Translations under genes and position numbers: made by a program
The notes under the pieces: model-generated
What the model was told of the DNA's origin: nothing
Databases searched by the model: none
What the model saw: only the letters and a program-made list of their open reading frames with translations
Shown here: positions 1 through 8,960 of the stretch, in pieces
Layout: every line of letters begins with the position of its first letter
How positions within the stretch are numbered: the stretch's first letter is position 1
NCBI RefSeq assembly: GCF_034424315.1
Contig: NZ_CP139972.1
Span: 5,704,001 to 5,768,000, forward strand
DNA: 64,000 nt
Direction of reading: 5' to 3'
Source: Chitinophaga sancti
GTDB lineage: Bacteria; Bacteroidota; Bacteroidia; Chitinophagales; Chitinophagaceae

Positions 1-1277
1 GTAAGGAACTGGGCATTACCCGTACTTATAAAATGGTAGATACCTGTAGCGCTGAATTCGAAGCAAAAACTCCTTATTTCTACTCCACTTTTGACCAGGT
101 AAACGAAAGCCAGCCTTCTGAAAAGAAGAAAGTAATCGTACTGGGTTCCGGTCCTAACCGTATTGGTCAGGGTATTGAATTCGACTACTGCTGTACCCAT
201 GGTCTGCAGGCGATTCAGGAATGCGGTTACGATGCGATCATGGTAAACTGTAACCCTGAAACAGTTTCTACTGACTTCGATATGGCAAACAAGCTGTACT
301 TCGAACCAGTATTCTGGGAGCATCTGTGGGAGATTATCGAGCTGGAAAAACCTGAAGGGGTGATTGTGCAGCTGGGTGGTCAAACGGCGCTGAAACTGGC
401 TAAAAAGCTGGAAGAAAAAGGCATCCGCATCATCGGTACATCCTTCGATAACATGGATATAGCCGAAGACCGTGGCCGCTTCTCCGACCTGCTGAAAGAA
501 CTGAACATTCCTTATCCTAAGTATGGCACTGCCTTTAACACCGATGAGGCGATAGAAGTAGCGAAAGAAGTAGGTTACCCGGTACTGGTTCGTCCTTCTT
601 ATGTATTGGGCGGTCAGCGTATGCGTATCGTAATCAACGAAGAAGAACTGGAAAGCTCTGTACTGAGCCTCCTGAAACACTTACCAGGTAATAAGATCCT
701 GATTGACCACTTCCTGGACCGTTGTCAGGAAGCAGAGATCGATGGCATCTTCGATGGCGAAAACTTCCATGTAATGGGCGTAATGGAGCACATCGAGCCT
801 GCAGGTATTCACAGTGGTGACAGTAACGCAGTATTGCCAGCATTCAACCTGTCTCCAATGGAAGTAACAACTATGGAGTACTACGCTGAGAAGATTGCAA
901 GAGCACTTGATATCCGTGGTTTGATCAACATTCAGTTTGCCATTAAGAGTGGCCAGGTGTATGTGATCGAAGCTAACCCACGTGCATCCCGTACCACACC
1001 ATTTATCGCGAAAGCATACCAGGTACCTTACCTGAATATTGCAACCAAGATAATGCTGGGTAAAAATAAACTGACCGATTTCACCATCGAAAAGAAACTG
1101 GACGGTTTTGCCATCAAGGAACCTGTATTCTCTTTCAATAAGTTCCCTGGTGTGAACAAGGAATTAGGCCCTGAAATGAAATCAACAGGTGAAGCAATCC
1201 GCTTTATCAAAGACCTGCGTGATCCATATTTCAGAACCTTGTACAAGGAAAAGAGCATGTACCTGAGCAACAAATAA
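1..1277 (+). CDS. carB: Carbamoyl-phosphate synthase large subunit, C-terminal part (partial at window edge)
   Basis: The frame is open from the window edge, so only about 424 C-terminal residues are visible. CarB makes carbamoyl phosphate for pyrimidine and arginine synthesis; this is its second half, the ATP-grasp domain that phosphorylates carbamate. Motifs include PNRIGQGIEFDY, GGQTALKLAKKL, RPSYVLGGQRM and EANPRASRTTPF. The protein stops soon after the ATP-grasp fold, at about the point where E. coli CarB enters its roughly 135-residue MGS-like allosteric domain, which is missing. The stop is followed at once by a strong terminator, so this is a natural short form, as I recall for other Bacteroidota. 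Without that domain, control by UMP and ornithine should differ from the enterobacterial enzyme (inference). Confidence 0.97.
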   Translation, partial: KELGITRTYKMVDTCSAEFEAKTPYFYSTFDQVNESQPSEKKKVIVLGSGPNRIGQGIEFDYCCTHGLQAIQECGYDAIMVNCNPETVSTDFDMANKLYFEPVFWEHLWEIIELEKPEGVIVQLGGQTALKLAKKLEEKGIRIIGTSFDNMDIAEDRGRFSDLLKELNIPYPKYGTAFNTDEAIEVAKEVGYPVLVRPSYVLGGQRMRIVINEEELESSVLSLLKHLPGNKILIDHFLDRCQEAEIDGIFDGENFHVMGVMEHIEPAGIHSGDSNAVLPAFNLSPMEVTTMEYYAEKIARALDIRGLINIQFAIKSGQVYVIEANPRASRTTPFIAKAYQVPYLNIATKIMLGKNKLTDFTIEKKLDGFAIKEPVFSFNKFPGVNKELGPEMKSTGEAIRFIKDLRDPYFRTLYKEKSMYLSNK

Positions 1278-1297
1278 GTTGTTACAGCATATTTCTG

Positions 1298-1335
1298 AAA
1301 AGGGGTGTATCTCAATAAGATGCATCCCTTTTTTT
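1298..1335 (+). terminator. Rho-independent terminator of carB
   Basis: A stem of about 15 bp (1298-1312 with 1318-1332, G-T wobbles allowed) has a 5-nt loop and a T-run, 20 bp after the carB stop. Confidence 0.85.
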
Positions 1336-1403
1336 ATGCAATTACTGTATGTTTAATGGAATGAATAAAGTGAAGAATGATTGCGGTGGGTATAAAAAAA
1401 ATC

Positions 1404-1434
1404 AGAGCCTGATGAAGATCAGGCTCTTTCTTTT
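1404..1434 (+). terminator. Second hairpin terminator downstream of carB
   Basis: A perfect 10-bp stem (AGAGCCTGAT with ATCAGGCTCT) has a GAAG loop and a T-rich tail. It is the second terminator in tandem after carB and insulates the comEC-purH unit. Confidence 0.85.
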
Positions 1435-1750
1435 CCCTCAAAATAACCATTAAAGACACGACTATTTACTTACATAAATAGCGTGACCGGTAATGCAGTT
1501 TACTATAAATATTAAATATTAAAAAGATGTTAACTAATCAATAACAGATGAAAATAGTGTTTATTTTTATAATACTGATAAACAATTGTATAACAGATGT
1601 ATGTAAATGTATATATGTAAAATGCCATTTGAAATTCCAAAAATTTTCATCTTATTAACTTATCATGATGATTTTTCAGGGATCAAATTTTTACTCCTGA
1701 GATTGGTGTGTTAAATTGCTCATTCCATTTTTGTTAACCAATGATAAGTC
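1435..1750. other. AT-rich intergenic region before comEC
   Basis: I see no gene here. The 10-mer ATAACAGATG occurs twice (1541-1550 and 1590-1599), 49 bp apart. The stretch presumably holds the comEC promoter, but I find no clear TAnnTTTG box. Confidence 0.4.
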
Positions 1751-3703
1751 ATGTTTGTTTACATCCTGAGAACTGCTCCTTTTTTGCGGATTGTCATTCC
1801 CTTTATAGCAGGCATTATCTGGCCATTACCATTGTTGTATATTCTTTCGTTCACAGTTTTTCTCCTGATCCTGTATGTAGGCGTTGCCTACATGCCCCTG
1901 TGGTGGCGGTTTCGACTGGATGGATATAGAGGTACAATACTGCAATTGTTACTCTTTTGCATGGGCAGTTTAGTAGCCGATGCAAAAGAAAAATATAAAC
2001 ACCATCTGATCAATCCCTCTCCTGATCAGGTGTTAGCAGGAATAATAACAGTGCCTGTACAGCGCAGTCATTATGGCTACAGAACAATTATTGAACTACA
2101 AACAAGGGAACAATTACTGATTTACTTTCCTCCGGATAGTGCTGTCAGGGCTATTCAGGAAGGAGACATGTTATTATTTACCGGGCAGGTACAACCTATT
2201 TCTTTCAGTGGCAACCCGGGTGCTTTCAACTATCGTGAATACTGTGCTACCCGATATATTTATCAGCAGGTACATCTGCAAACCGGCCACTGGCGGCATC
2301 GGAAGATGCCTGGAAGTTTCCTGTTACGATGCCGTAATAGTTGCCTGCACATTATTAATACTTACATTGGCGGCCGGGAAGCCGGTCTGGCAGAAGCTTT
2401 GCTGATAGGGTACAGGTATGATTTAGATAAAGACATGGTGAGTGATTATATGCAGACCGGCATTGTGCATATCATCGCCATTTCAGGTATGCACCTCGCA
2501 TTGATCTATGCCTGTTTGCTCTGGTGCCTGCAATGGTTGCCGATTCCCCGGCTTAAAGGCCTGCTCATTATCGTTGTGATATGGGGATTTACTTTACTCA
2601 CAGGTGCATCTGCTTCAGTGTTGAGAGCAGCCGTCATGCTGACTGTAGTTACTACCGGGAAGTTCATTTTAGACAGGGAATCTACAACTTACAATCAGCT
2701 GGCGCTTTCTGCATTCCTGCTCCTGTGTTACGATCCCGGATTGATCAGGGATGTTGGTTTCCAGCTATCGTATCTGGCCGTATTAGGAATACTATTGCTC
2801 TATAAGCCACTGTACGGATTACTTTCATTCAAAGCTTTATGGCAACGAAAGCTATGGGAAGCGACAGCATTATCTATCGCTGCGCAGGCAGTGACCTTCC
2901 CTTTAGGGCTGTATCTTTTTGGCCGGTTTCCCCTGTATTTTCTGCCTGCTAATTTAGTGGCTGTACCATTATCCACTGTGATCTTATATGGTGAAATGTT
3001 GCTGTTGTGTGTGCAGCAACACTGGCTGGGTGCCTGTTTGCAATGGTTGCTGGTGATGATGAATCACATTGTTGCATGGATTGGCCATTTGCCCGGAGCT
3101 AATATTTCCGGTCTGCATGTGTCTGTGTATGGAGTAGTTGCATTATATGTATGTACCGGTGCATTATTAGCCGGTAGGAAAGGGATATTATATATGCTGG
3201 GAGCATTATGCCTGTGGAGTTTGACAATACTGCCTGAGCGGCTGCGAAGGCAAAATCAGCAGGTGATGATTGTGTATAACCAGCCACGACATACAGGAAT
3301 TGACTTTATCCGGGGCCATGTAGTTCAGTTCGTAGGCGATGATAGTACTGCTAATGAAATGCTGGGAACTGCGAGGGCGTTTTATGAAGTAGATACAGGA
3401 AGACTACCGGCATTTGAACAGCTGGGGCATTTTATTTGTTGTGGAAACAAGCGCCTGGTAATTGTGGATAGCGCATTGCCAGCTGGCAGGCCATCAAAAA
3501 AATTCAAAACAGATTATGTTTTACTTTCACATAATCCACATGTGGCTATCAAAGATTTGCAGGGGTTTTACGATGCAGGCTGCTATATTTTTGACGCATC
3601 CAGTTCCCGTAGCAGGATACAGGAATGGAAAAGTGAATGTTACGCGCTAACTTTGCATTTCCTTTCGCTTCCGGACCAGGGAGCCTATGTTGTAAATTTC
3701 TAA
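1751..3703 (+). CDS. ComEC/Rec2-family competence membrane protein
   Basis: This 650-residue polytopic membrane protein starts with a hydrophobic N-terminal region and has a soluble DUF4131-like segment at about residues 90-190. The ComEC core follows, with motifs such as HIIAISGMHLALIY and TGASASVLRAA, and many membrane spans to about residue 500. ComEC forms the channel that brings single-stranded DNA through the inner membrane. The C-terminal part is soluble but short and lacks the HxHxDH metal site of the ComEC beta-lactamase domain; it ends with a degenerate DYVLLSHNP-type segment, as I recall for other Bacteroidota. An intact DNA-uptake role is inferred. Its stop overlaps the first possible purH start. 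Confidence 0.88.
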   Translation: MFVYILRTAPFLRIVIPFIAGIIWPLPLLYILSFTVFLLILYVGVAYMPLWWRFRLDGYRGTILQLLLFCMGSLVADAKEKYKHHLINPSPDQVLAGIITVPVQRSHYGYRTIIELQTREQLLIYFPPDSAVRAIQEGDMLLFTGQVQPISFSGNPGAFNYREYCATRYIYQQVHLQTGHWRHRKMPGSFLLRCRNSCLHIINTYIGGREAGLAEALLIGYRYDLDKDMVSDYMQTGIVHIIAISGMHLALIYACLLWCLQWLPIPRLKGLLIIVVIWGFTLLTGASASVLRAAVMLTVVTTGKFILDRESTTYNQLALSAFLLLCYDPGLIRDVGFQLSYLAVLGILLLYKPLYGLLSFKALWQRKLWEATALSIAAQAVTFPLGLYLFGRFPLYFLPANLVAVPLSTVILYGEMLLLCVQQHWLGACLQWLLVMMNHIVAWIGHLPGANISGLHVSVYGVVALYVCTGALLAGRKGILYMLGALCLWSLTILPERLRRQNQQVMIVYNQPRHTGIDFIRGHVVQFVGDDSTANEMLGTARAFYEVDTGRLPAFEQLGHFICCGNKRLVIVDSALPAGRPSKKFKTDYVLLSHNPHVAIKDLQGFYDAGCYIFDASSSRSRIQEWKSECYALTLHFLSLPDQGAYVVNF

Positions 3704-3714
3704 TGTTTCCATAC

Positions 3715-5229
3715 ATGCAAAAGCAAATAAAATCAGCATTGATCTCCGTTTTCTATAAAGACAACCTGGAGAACATCGTAAAAAAATTAGGTGAACAGGG
3801 TGTAACCATCTATTCTACCGGTGGTACACAAAAGTTTATTGAAGACTTAGGTGTTTCCTGTGTGGCTGTAGAAAATTTGACAGCTTATCCTTCCATTCTT
3901 GGGGGCCGTGTAAAAACATTGCATCCTAAAGTATTTGGTGGCATTCTGGCTCGTCGTGACAATCCTCAGGATCTGGAGCAGCTGGCACAATACGAGATTC
4001 CTGAACTGGATCTGGTAATCGTGGATCTGTATCCATTTGAAGAGACTGTAAAGAGCACCAAAGAAGAACAGGCTATCATCGAGAAGATCGACATCGGTGG
4101 GGTATCTCTGATCAGGGCTGCCGGTAAGAATTACAAAGATGTAGTCATCGTAGCTTCCAAAGACCAGTATGCTGATCTGGAAAAAGTATTGACTGATAAT
4201 AAAGGTGCTACTTCGCTGGAAGATCGTCGTGCTTTTGCTGCTAAAGCGTTTGAAGTATGTGCTAACTACGACGTAGCAATTTCACAATACTTCCTGAACA
4301 ATGAGCCCGCCGCTTATTTCCAGGTATCTGCTCCGCAGGGTCAGATCATGCGTTATGGAGAAAACCCTCACCAGAAGGGCGTATTCTACGGTAATCTGTC
4401 TGAGATCTTCAACAAGCTGCATGGCAAGGAACTGTCTTACAATAACCTGGTAGACGTTGATGCAGCTTGCCAGCTGATCCAGGAATTTAAGGATATTACT
4501 TTCGCTGTCATCAAGCATACCAACGTGTGTGGTGTTGCTAGCCGCGCTACCCTGAAAGAAGCATGGGATGCAGCACTGGCCGGTGATAAGGAAAGTGCAT
4601 TTGGTGGTGTACTGGTATGTAACACAATTGTAGACAAGGTTACCGCAGAGTCTATCAGTGAAATCTTCTTCGAAATCCTGATCGCTCCTGGTTTCGCAGC
4701 TGATGCACTGGAAGTATTGCAGGCTAAGAAGAACCGCATTTTATTAGAACAGAAAGCACCTGTGGTTACTCCGAACGTATACAAGAATGTACTGAACGGT
4801 GTACTGCTGCAAGGTAACGATAAGGGTAATTTCCAGGATTGGAATGATGTAGGTGCAAAACCTGCTACTCCTGAAGAAAAAGCAGACCTGACTTTTGCTA
4901 ACATCGTTTGTAAGCACCTGAAATCAAACGCGATCGCACTGGTGAAAAACCAACAGCTGATTGGTAAAGGCTGTGGTCAGACCTCCCGTATCGATGCACT
5001 GCGTCATGCGATTGAAAAAGCAAAGCAGTTCAGCTTCGATCTGAGAGGCGCTGCTATGGCATCTGACGCATTCTTCCCATTCGATGACTGTGTACGGATC
5101 GCTCACGCTGAAGGTATTGTTTCTATCATTCAGCCAGGTGGTTCAGTTCGTGACAATGACTCAATTACTTACTGCAAAGAAAATGATATGGTGATGGTGA
5201 TGACCGGCATGCGTCATTTCAAACACTAA
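3715..5229 (+). CDS. purH: Bifunctional AICAR transformylase / IMP cyclohydrolase
   Basis: PurH catalyses the last two steps of IMP synthesis in the cytoplasm. The N-terminal MGS-like cyclohydrolase domain (about residues 1-130) carries ALISVFYKDNLENIV, STGGTQKFIEDLG and GGRVKTLHPKVFGGIL. The transformylase domain follows with RYGENPHQKG and the catalytic IKHTNVCGVA motif. I chose ATG 3715 (504 residues, MQKQIKSALIS), where PurH proteins of this phylum usually begin. An in-frame ATG at 3703 overlaps the comEC stop and would add four residues. The tight packing suggests co-transcription with comEC. Confidence 0.97.
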   Translation: MQKQIKSALISVFYKDNLENIVKKLGEQGVTIYSTGGTQKFIEDLGVSCVAVENLTAYPSILGGRVKTLHPKVFGGILARRDNPQDLEQLAQYEIPELDLVIVDLYPFEETVKSTKEEQAIIEKIDIGGVSLIRAAGKNYKDVVIVASKDQYADLEKVLTDNKGATSLEDRRAFAAKAFEVCANYDVAISQYFLNNEPAAYFQVSAPQGQIMRYGENPHQKGVFYGNLSEIFNKLHGKELSYNNLVDVDAACQLIQEFKDITFAVIKHTNVCGVASRATLKEAWDAALAGDKESAFGGVLVCNTIVDKVTAESISEIFFEILIAPGFAADALEVLQAKKNRILLEQKAPVVTPNVYKNVLNGVLLQGNDKGNFQDWNDVGAKPATPEEKADLTFANIVCKHLKSNAIALVKNQQLIGKGCGQTSRIDALRHAIEKAKQFSFDLRGAAMASDAFFPFDDCVRIAHAEGIVSIIQPGGSVRDNDSITYCKENDMVMVMTGMRHFKH

Positions 5230-5257
5230 GCTTTTCCTGCAAGAAAGAATAATATTT

Positions 5258-5288
5258 AATAAGCACCGGTTATGCCGGTGCTTATTTT
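5258..5288 (+). terminator. Terminator of purH
   Basis: A 12-bp stem (AATAAGCACCGG with CCGGTGCTTATT) has a TTATG loop and a T-run. Confidence 0.9.
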
Positions 5289-5306
5289 TAATATTTGTTA
5301 CCGGCT

Positions 5307-5903
5307 ATGGCATTTATACATCACAATAGTGACAACGGGGCGGATGACGCACAGCTGATCCGGATTTACAAACAGTCCGGCAAGTTGGAAGATCTCGCCA
5401 CCCTATACCAGCGTTACATGAACCTGGTATATGGGGTCTGTTTGCGTTATTTTGATGAAGATGCCAGTAAGGATGCCGTGATGCAGATTTTTGAAGAACT
5501 GATCCTGAAATTGCAACAGTATGAGGTACAGAACTTTAAGAGCTGGCTGCACGTTCTTGCCCGGAATCATTGCCTGATGAAACTTCGGGCCATGAAGAAC
5601 AAAGAAGGCCGGGAAGTCTCTCTTGATGGTCTTCCTGTTATGGAAAACGAGCAATTTACACATCATAACGGCAGCACGGCCCTGGAGACAGATCTTCAGG
5701 AAATGGAAAGGTGTATGGAGACCTTGCCTGATGAACAGAAGCGCAGCGTTGACCTTTTTTACCTGAAAGAGAAGAGCTACAAAGAAGTAGCAGACCTGAC
5801 CGGCTATGAAATGAAGAAGGTGAAAAGTTATATACAGAATGGAAAGCGCAATCTGAAAATTTGTATGGAACAACAAAATGCAGCAGCAAAACAATCATAT
5901 TAA
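5307..5903 (+). CDS. ECF-type RNA polymerase sigma factor
   Basis: A 198-residue sigma-70-family protein with region 2 at about residues 20-90 (YQRYMNLVYGVCLRYF, ILKLQQYEVQNFKSWLHV) and a region 4 helix-turn-helix near 135-190 (LPDEQKRSVDLFYLKEKSY, KEVADLTGYEMKKVKSYIQ). I chose ATG 5307 over an in-frame TTG at 5295. It overlaps the next gene, a membrane protein with an anti-sigma-like N-terminus, by 26 nt. That suggests translational coupling and sequestration by the partner. The signal it senses and its regulon are unknown. Confidence 0.9.
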   Translation: MAFIHHNSDNGADDAQLIRIYKQSGKLEDLATLYQRYMNLVYGVCLRYFDEDASKDAVMQIFEELILKLQQYEVQNFKSWLHVLARNHCLMKLRAMKNKEGREVSLDGLPVMENEQFTHHNGSTALETDLQEMERCMETLPDEQKRSVDLFYLKEKSYKEVADLTGYEMKKVKSYIQNGKRNLKICMEQQNAAAKQSY

Positions 5904-7230
5904 ACCTGTGGCAGATCCCGAGCTGATACGCCGTTATCTGGCCGGAGAGCTGGATCACAAGGCTATGCACGCCCTGGAGCGGCAGGCTTTGGATGATCCG
6001 TTCCTGGCAGAGGCACTGGAGGGCTTTGAACAGCATGCTCCGGATCAGCGTGTGAACCTGGCTGACCTGGGCAAACGACTGGAGCAAAGGGTACAGCCAG
6101 CCAAAAAGAATGTGGTGCCGATGTATGTACGTTGGGCAGCTGCTGCAGCTGTATGCCTTTTGATTGGCTCAAGTGTGATCTGGTTGTGGCCTGCACGTAA
6201 TCAAAGTGAGATAGCAAAAGTTACTGTTAAGACAGATACAATCATTCCGGCCGAAGTCACCGCTATGGTGCAGGTGCCTGAGAGTGCTACCATGTTCAAA
6301 AAGAATCAGGATAACCGTAAAGCTGAACGGTCCACAGTGGTGACGCTGCCGGCAATTGCTCCTGCTCCGCAGCCACAGGCAGAAGTAGCAGCAGCTGAAC
6401 CTGTACCTGTCGCCACTTTTGATGTAGCAAAATCTGCCCGTTCAATAGCAGCTGCTGAGAAAGAAAAAGCAGATACTGCTATAGAAATAAGCAGTCAGAA
6501 ATTTTATAGTATAGATTCGAAAGCAGTAGCCAGCCAATATTTCAATAATAAAAATTATAATTATAGTGGAAATGTTATTTCTGTTTCAGTTGATAAGGAT
6601 ATTAAGTCTGGTTTAGGATGGGATATCAGCAGGACTGCTGCTGCATCTGTTTTTGAGCCGAACCAGATCAAAGGCCGCATTCTCAATGTAACTGGTGATA
6701 GTGGTATTGCCGGAGCAACCGTCACTTTGGGATATATAGGAACAACGACCGATAGGGAAGGATATTTCTCTCTCCCCAGCGATGGACTCATAGCAAAAAG
6801 TAAAAAAGCAAACAGAAGTAATCTCGGATTGATGAATGCCATCGCTCCGGGATATCAGAGTTATAGCCAGACTTACAAAGGAGATGATTTTGTAAGAATG
6901 CAGCTGAAAAGAACTACTGATACTACCACCACATTCTATAATAATAGCAAAGACCCATCTCCAATGGGTGGATTTGATAAGTTTGAAGCATACCTCGCTA
7001 AAAATGTGCAGTATCCTGCCGGCCTTACTGTCAGAGGCAGCGTGAGAGTACAGTTCTATGTGCAGCAGGATGGTTCCCTCACCGATTTCAGGGTGCTGAA
7101 AAAATTACAGCCTGCGTGTGACCAGGAAGCTATCCGCCTTATTAAATCCGGGCCGGCCTGGCTGCCTGCAGCAAATGGGAAAGCTGTAAAAGTAAGAGTG
7201 GATGTGACATTTACCCCGGCAGCTAATTAA
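5878..7230 (+). CDS. Membrane anti-sigma-like protein with carboxypeptidase-regulatory and TonB C-terminal domains
   Basis: This 450-residue protein has a cytoplasmic N-terminus resembling anti-sigma segments (PELIRRYLAGELDHKAMHAL, residues 14-33). One membrane span lies near 84-104 and a low-complexity Ala/Pro/Lys linker follows. The periplasmic part has a CarboxypepD_reg-like beta domain at about 264-320 (IKGRILNVTGDSGIAGATV) and a TonB-type domain at about 364-447 (YPAGLTVRGSVRVQFYVQQ, ending VRVDVTFTP). It lacks the HxxxCxxC zinc motif of classical ZAS anti-sigma factors. It probably holds the upstream ECF factor until an envelope signal reaches the periplasmic domains. The ends of this gene and the converging small gene overlap by 4 bp. 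Confidence 0.8.
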   Translation: MQQQNNHIKPVADPELIRRYLAGELDHKAMHALERQALDDPFLAEALEGFEQHAPDQRVNLADLGKRLEQRVQPAKKNVVPMYVRWAAAAAVCLLIGSSVIWLWPARNQSEIAKVTVKTDTIIPAEVTAMVQVPESATMFKKNQDNRKAERSTVVTLPAIAPAPQPQAEVAAAEPVPVATFDVAKSARSIAAAEKEKADTAIEISSQKFYSIDSKAVASQYFNNKNYNYSGNVISVSVDKDIKSGLGWDISRTAAASVFEPNQIKGRILNVTGDSGIAGATVTLGYIGTTTDREGYFSLPSDGLIAKSKKANRSNLGLMNAIAPGYQSYSQTYKGDDFVRMQLKRTTDTTTTFYNNSKDPSPMGGFDKFEAYLAKNVQYPAGLTVRGSVRVQFYVQQDGSLTDFRVLKKLQPACDQEAIRLIKSGPAWLPAANGKAVKVRVDVTFTPAAN

Positions 7231-7436
7231 TAGTTGCCCCTGTTCTGCTTTATCGCCTTAATCAGTTTCCTGTTCCTTCTGTCTGCACGACTATTATCTA
7301 ATGATATGACTGCCCATATTGCAGCTGGTATCCAGCCCAGTATAGTACATTGCAGTATCAGGCATAATATGCCGGAAAGGAGTTTGCCTCTCAGCAAAAA
7401 TGATAGCCAGGGTAATAATATTGCTATCAGCGTCAT
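7227..7436 (-). CDS. Small membrane protein, Pmp3/YqaE-like
   Basis: A 69-residue protein read from the internal ATG at 7436; an ATG at 7481 would give 84 residues but overlaps the end of lutB. It has two hydrophobic segments with the Pmp3 pattern: an LLPWLSFLLRG turn, then a second span ending in LGWIPAAIWAVI. A basic tail rich in Arg and Lys follows. Pmp3 proteins are small stress-related membrane peptides of unclear biochemical role. It lies directly downstream of lutB and may be co-transcribed with it. Confidence 0.65.
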   Translation of the reverse strand: MTLIAILLPWLSFLLRGKLLSGILCLILQCTILGWIPAAIWAVISLDNSRADRRNRKLIKAIKQNRGNY

Positions 7437-7459
7437 GTAGTGGTGTTTTATTGAATTTA

Positions 7460-8875
7460 CTATTTTTTGCGGTCTTTCCACATCTGGTTGAAGGACTTAG
7501 GTGCAAATACAGGTAATTCCCTGTCGTCTCCCCAGGCCTTTGTAAAGAACTTTTTCATGAAAAAGTTCTTCATATTTCCACTGGCCAGGTTCATGATCCG
7601 CCGGTTCAGACTAGCTTGTTTCCAGCCAAACCAGGATACCTTTTCAGCTCCGGAAGTGTGGTTTTCTTCGACTGCTTTATGTCGGTTGTGGAGTAATAAC
7701 TCGTGAAGATTAATGCGCACCGGGCATACTTCGGTACAGTTTCCGCACAGGGAAGAAGCATAGCTCAGGTGCATATAATTATCAATACCTTTCAGGTGAG
7801 GGGTTATGACTGATCCGATAGGGCCGCTGTAAGTGGTACCATATGTATGGCCACCGATGTTTTTATAAACAGGGCAGGCATTCAGGCAGGAGCCGCAGCG
7901 AATGCAATACAGCGCCTCCCTGGCTTCGGTATCTGCGAGGATATTGGTACGACCATTGTCCATCAGTATCACATACATTTCTTCAGGACCATCTATCTCG
8001 CCTTCCTGGCGCGGACCGCAAAAAATGGAATTGTACACTGTTACCTGCTGACCAGTACCATAGGTGGCCAGTAATGGCCAGAAGAGTGCAAGGTCACTGA
8101 AAGAAGGGATCATCTTTTCGATGCCCACCAATACAATATGTGTTTTTGGAAATGCAGTGCTCAAACGGGCGTTACCTTCGTTTTCAGTGACGGCGATACC
8201 CCCGATATCTGCTATGATAAAGTTTGCACCAGTAATGCCGATTTCTGCATCCAGGTATTTCTGGCGCAGTTTTTCGCGCGCTACCATGGTGAGTTCCTGC
8301 GGTGTAAGATTGGGAGGAGTACCCAGTTTTTCTTCAAACAAACGGGCTACATCTTCCTTGCTTTTGTGCATGGCAGGGGTTACGATGTGGTAGGGAGGCT
8401 CCTCATCCAGCTGCTGAATATATTCTCCCAGGTCTGTTTCTACACACTCAATATTATTATTGGCCAGGAAGCTGTTCAGGTGAACCTCTTCTGTTGCCAT
8501 AGATTTACTCTTGACAATGCTTTTGCAATTTTTCGCTTTGCAGATGGCCAGTATTTCCTCCAGCACCTGTTCTGCATTCTCTGCCCAGATCACTTTTCCA
8601 CCACGACGGGTCAGGTTAGACTCAAATTCTTCGAGGTGTTTGTCAAGCTGCTCAATCGCTCTCCATTTAATATTCTTGGCACGTTCGCGTGCAGTCATCA
8701 GGTCGGAAAACTGATTCTTTCCGGCTTTTACTGCAGCATTATACTTACCTATATTATGATTGATTGTCTGGCGATGACCAAGGTCTGTCGCTTTCTTCCC
8801 GCTCTTGTCCAGGAATGTGGAGGCATTCTGATGCATACTTTGTTGGAATTGCTGATTGCGAATGACAAAAGCCAT
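7460..8875 (-). CDS. lutB: LutB-like iron-sulfur protein (lactate utilisation, LUD domain)
   Basis: A 471-residue protein with an N-terminal LUD domain (about 60-300, with SIVKSKSMATEEVHLN and GITGANFIIADIGGIAVTEN). A ferredoxin-like region follows with two Cys clusters, CIRCGSCLNACP near 323 and CGNCTEVCP near 375, able to bind two 4Fe-4S clusters. LutB is the iron-sulfur subunit of the LutABC L-lactate oxidising complex. Neither lutA nor lutC is adjacent here, so they must lie elsewhere or the protein has a changed role. The promoter is probably in the 85-bp gap after the DUF3109 gene, where a near-match -7 box TATCTTTA can be read on the minus strand. Confidence 0.92.
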   Translation of the reverse strand: MAFVIRNQQFQQSMHQNASTFLDKSGKKATDLGHRQTINHNIGKYNAAVKAGKNQFSDLMTARERAKNIKWRAIEQLDKHLEEFESNLTRRGGKVIWAENAEQVLEEILAICKAKNCKSIVKSKSMATEEVHLNSFLANNNIECVETDLGEYIQQLDEEPPYHIVTPAMHKSKEDVARLFEEKLGTPPNLTPQELTMVAREKLRQKYLDAEIGITGANFIIADIGGIAVTENEGNARLSTAFPKTHIVLVGIEKMIPSFSDLALFWPLLATYGTGQQVTVYNSIFCGPRQEGEIDGPEEMYVILMDNGRTNILADTEAREALYCIRCGSCLNACPVYKNIGGHTYGTTYSGPIGSVITPHLKGIDNYMHLSYASSLCGNCTEVCPVRINLHELLLHNRHKAVEENHTSGAEKVSWFGWKQASLNRRIMNLASGNMKNFFMKKFFTKAWGDDRELPVFAPKSFNQMWKDRKK

Positions 8876-8960
8876 ACCGTTTTCGGGTATGGTGGTGTAT
8901 TAGACAACTATCCGGTAAAGATAGGGAATTACCGATGGATAATACCATGGGCTGTCAGCC

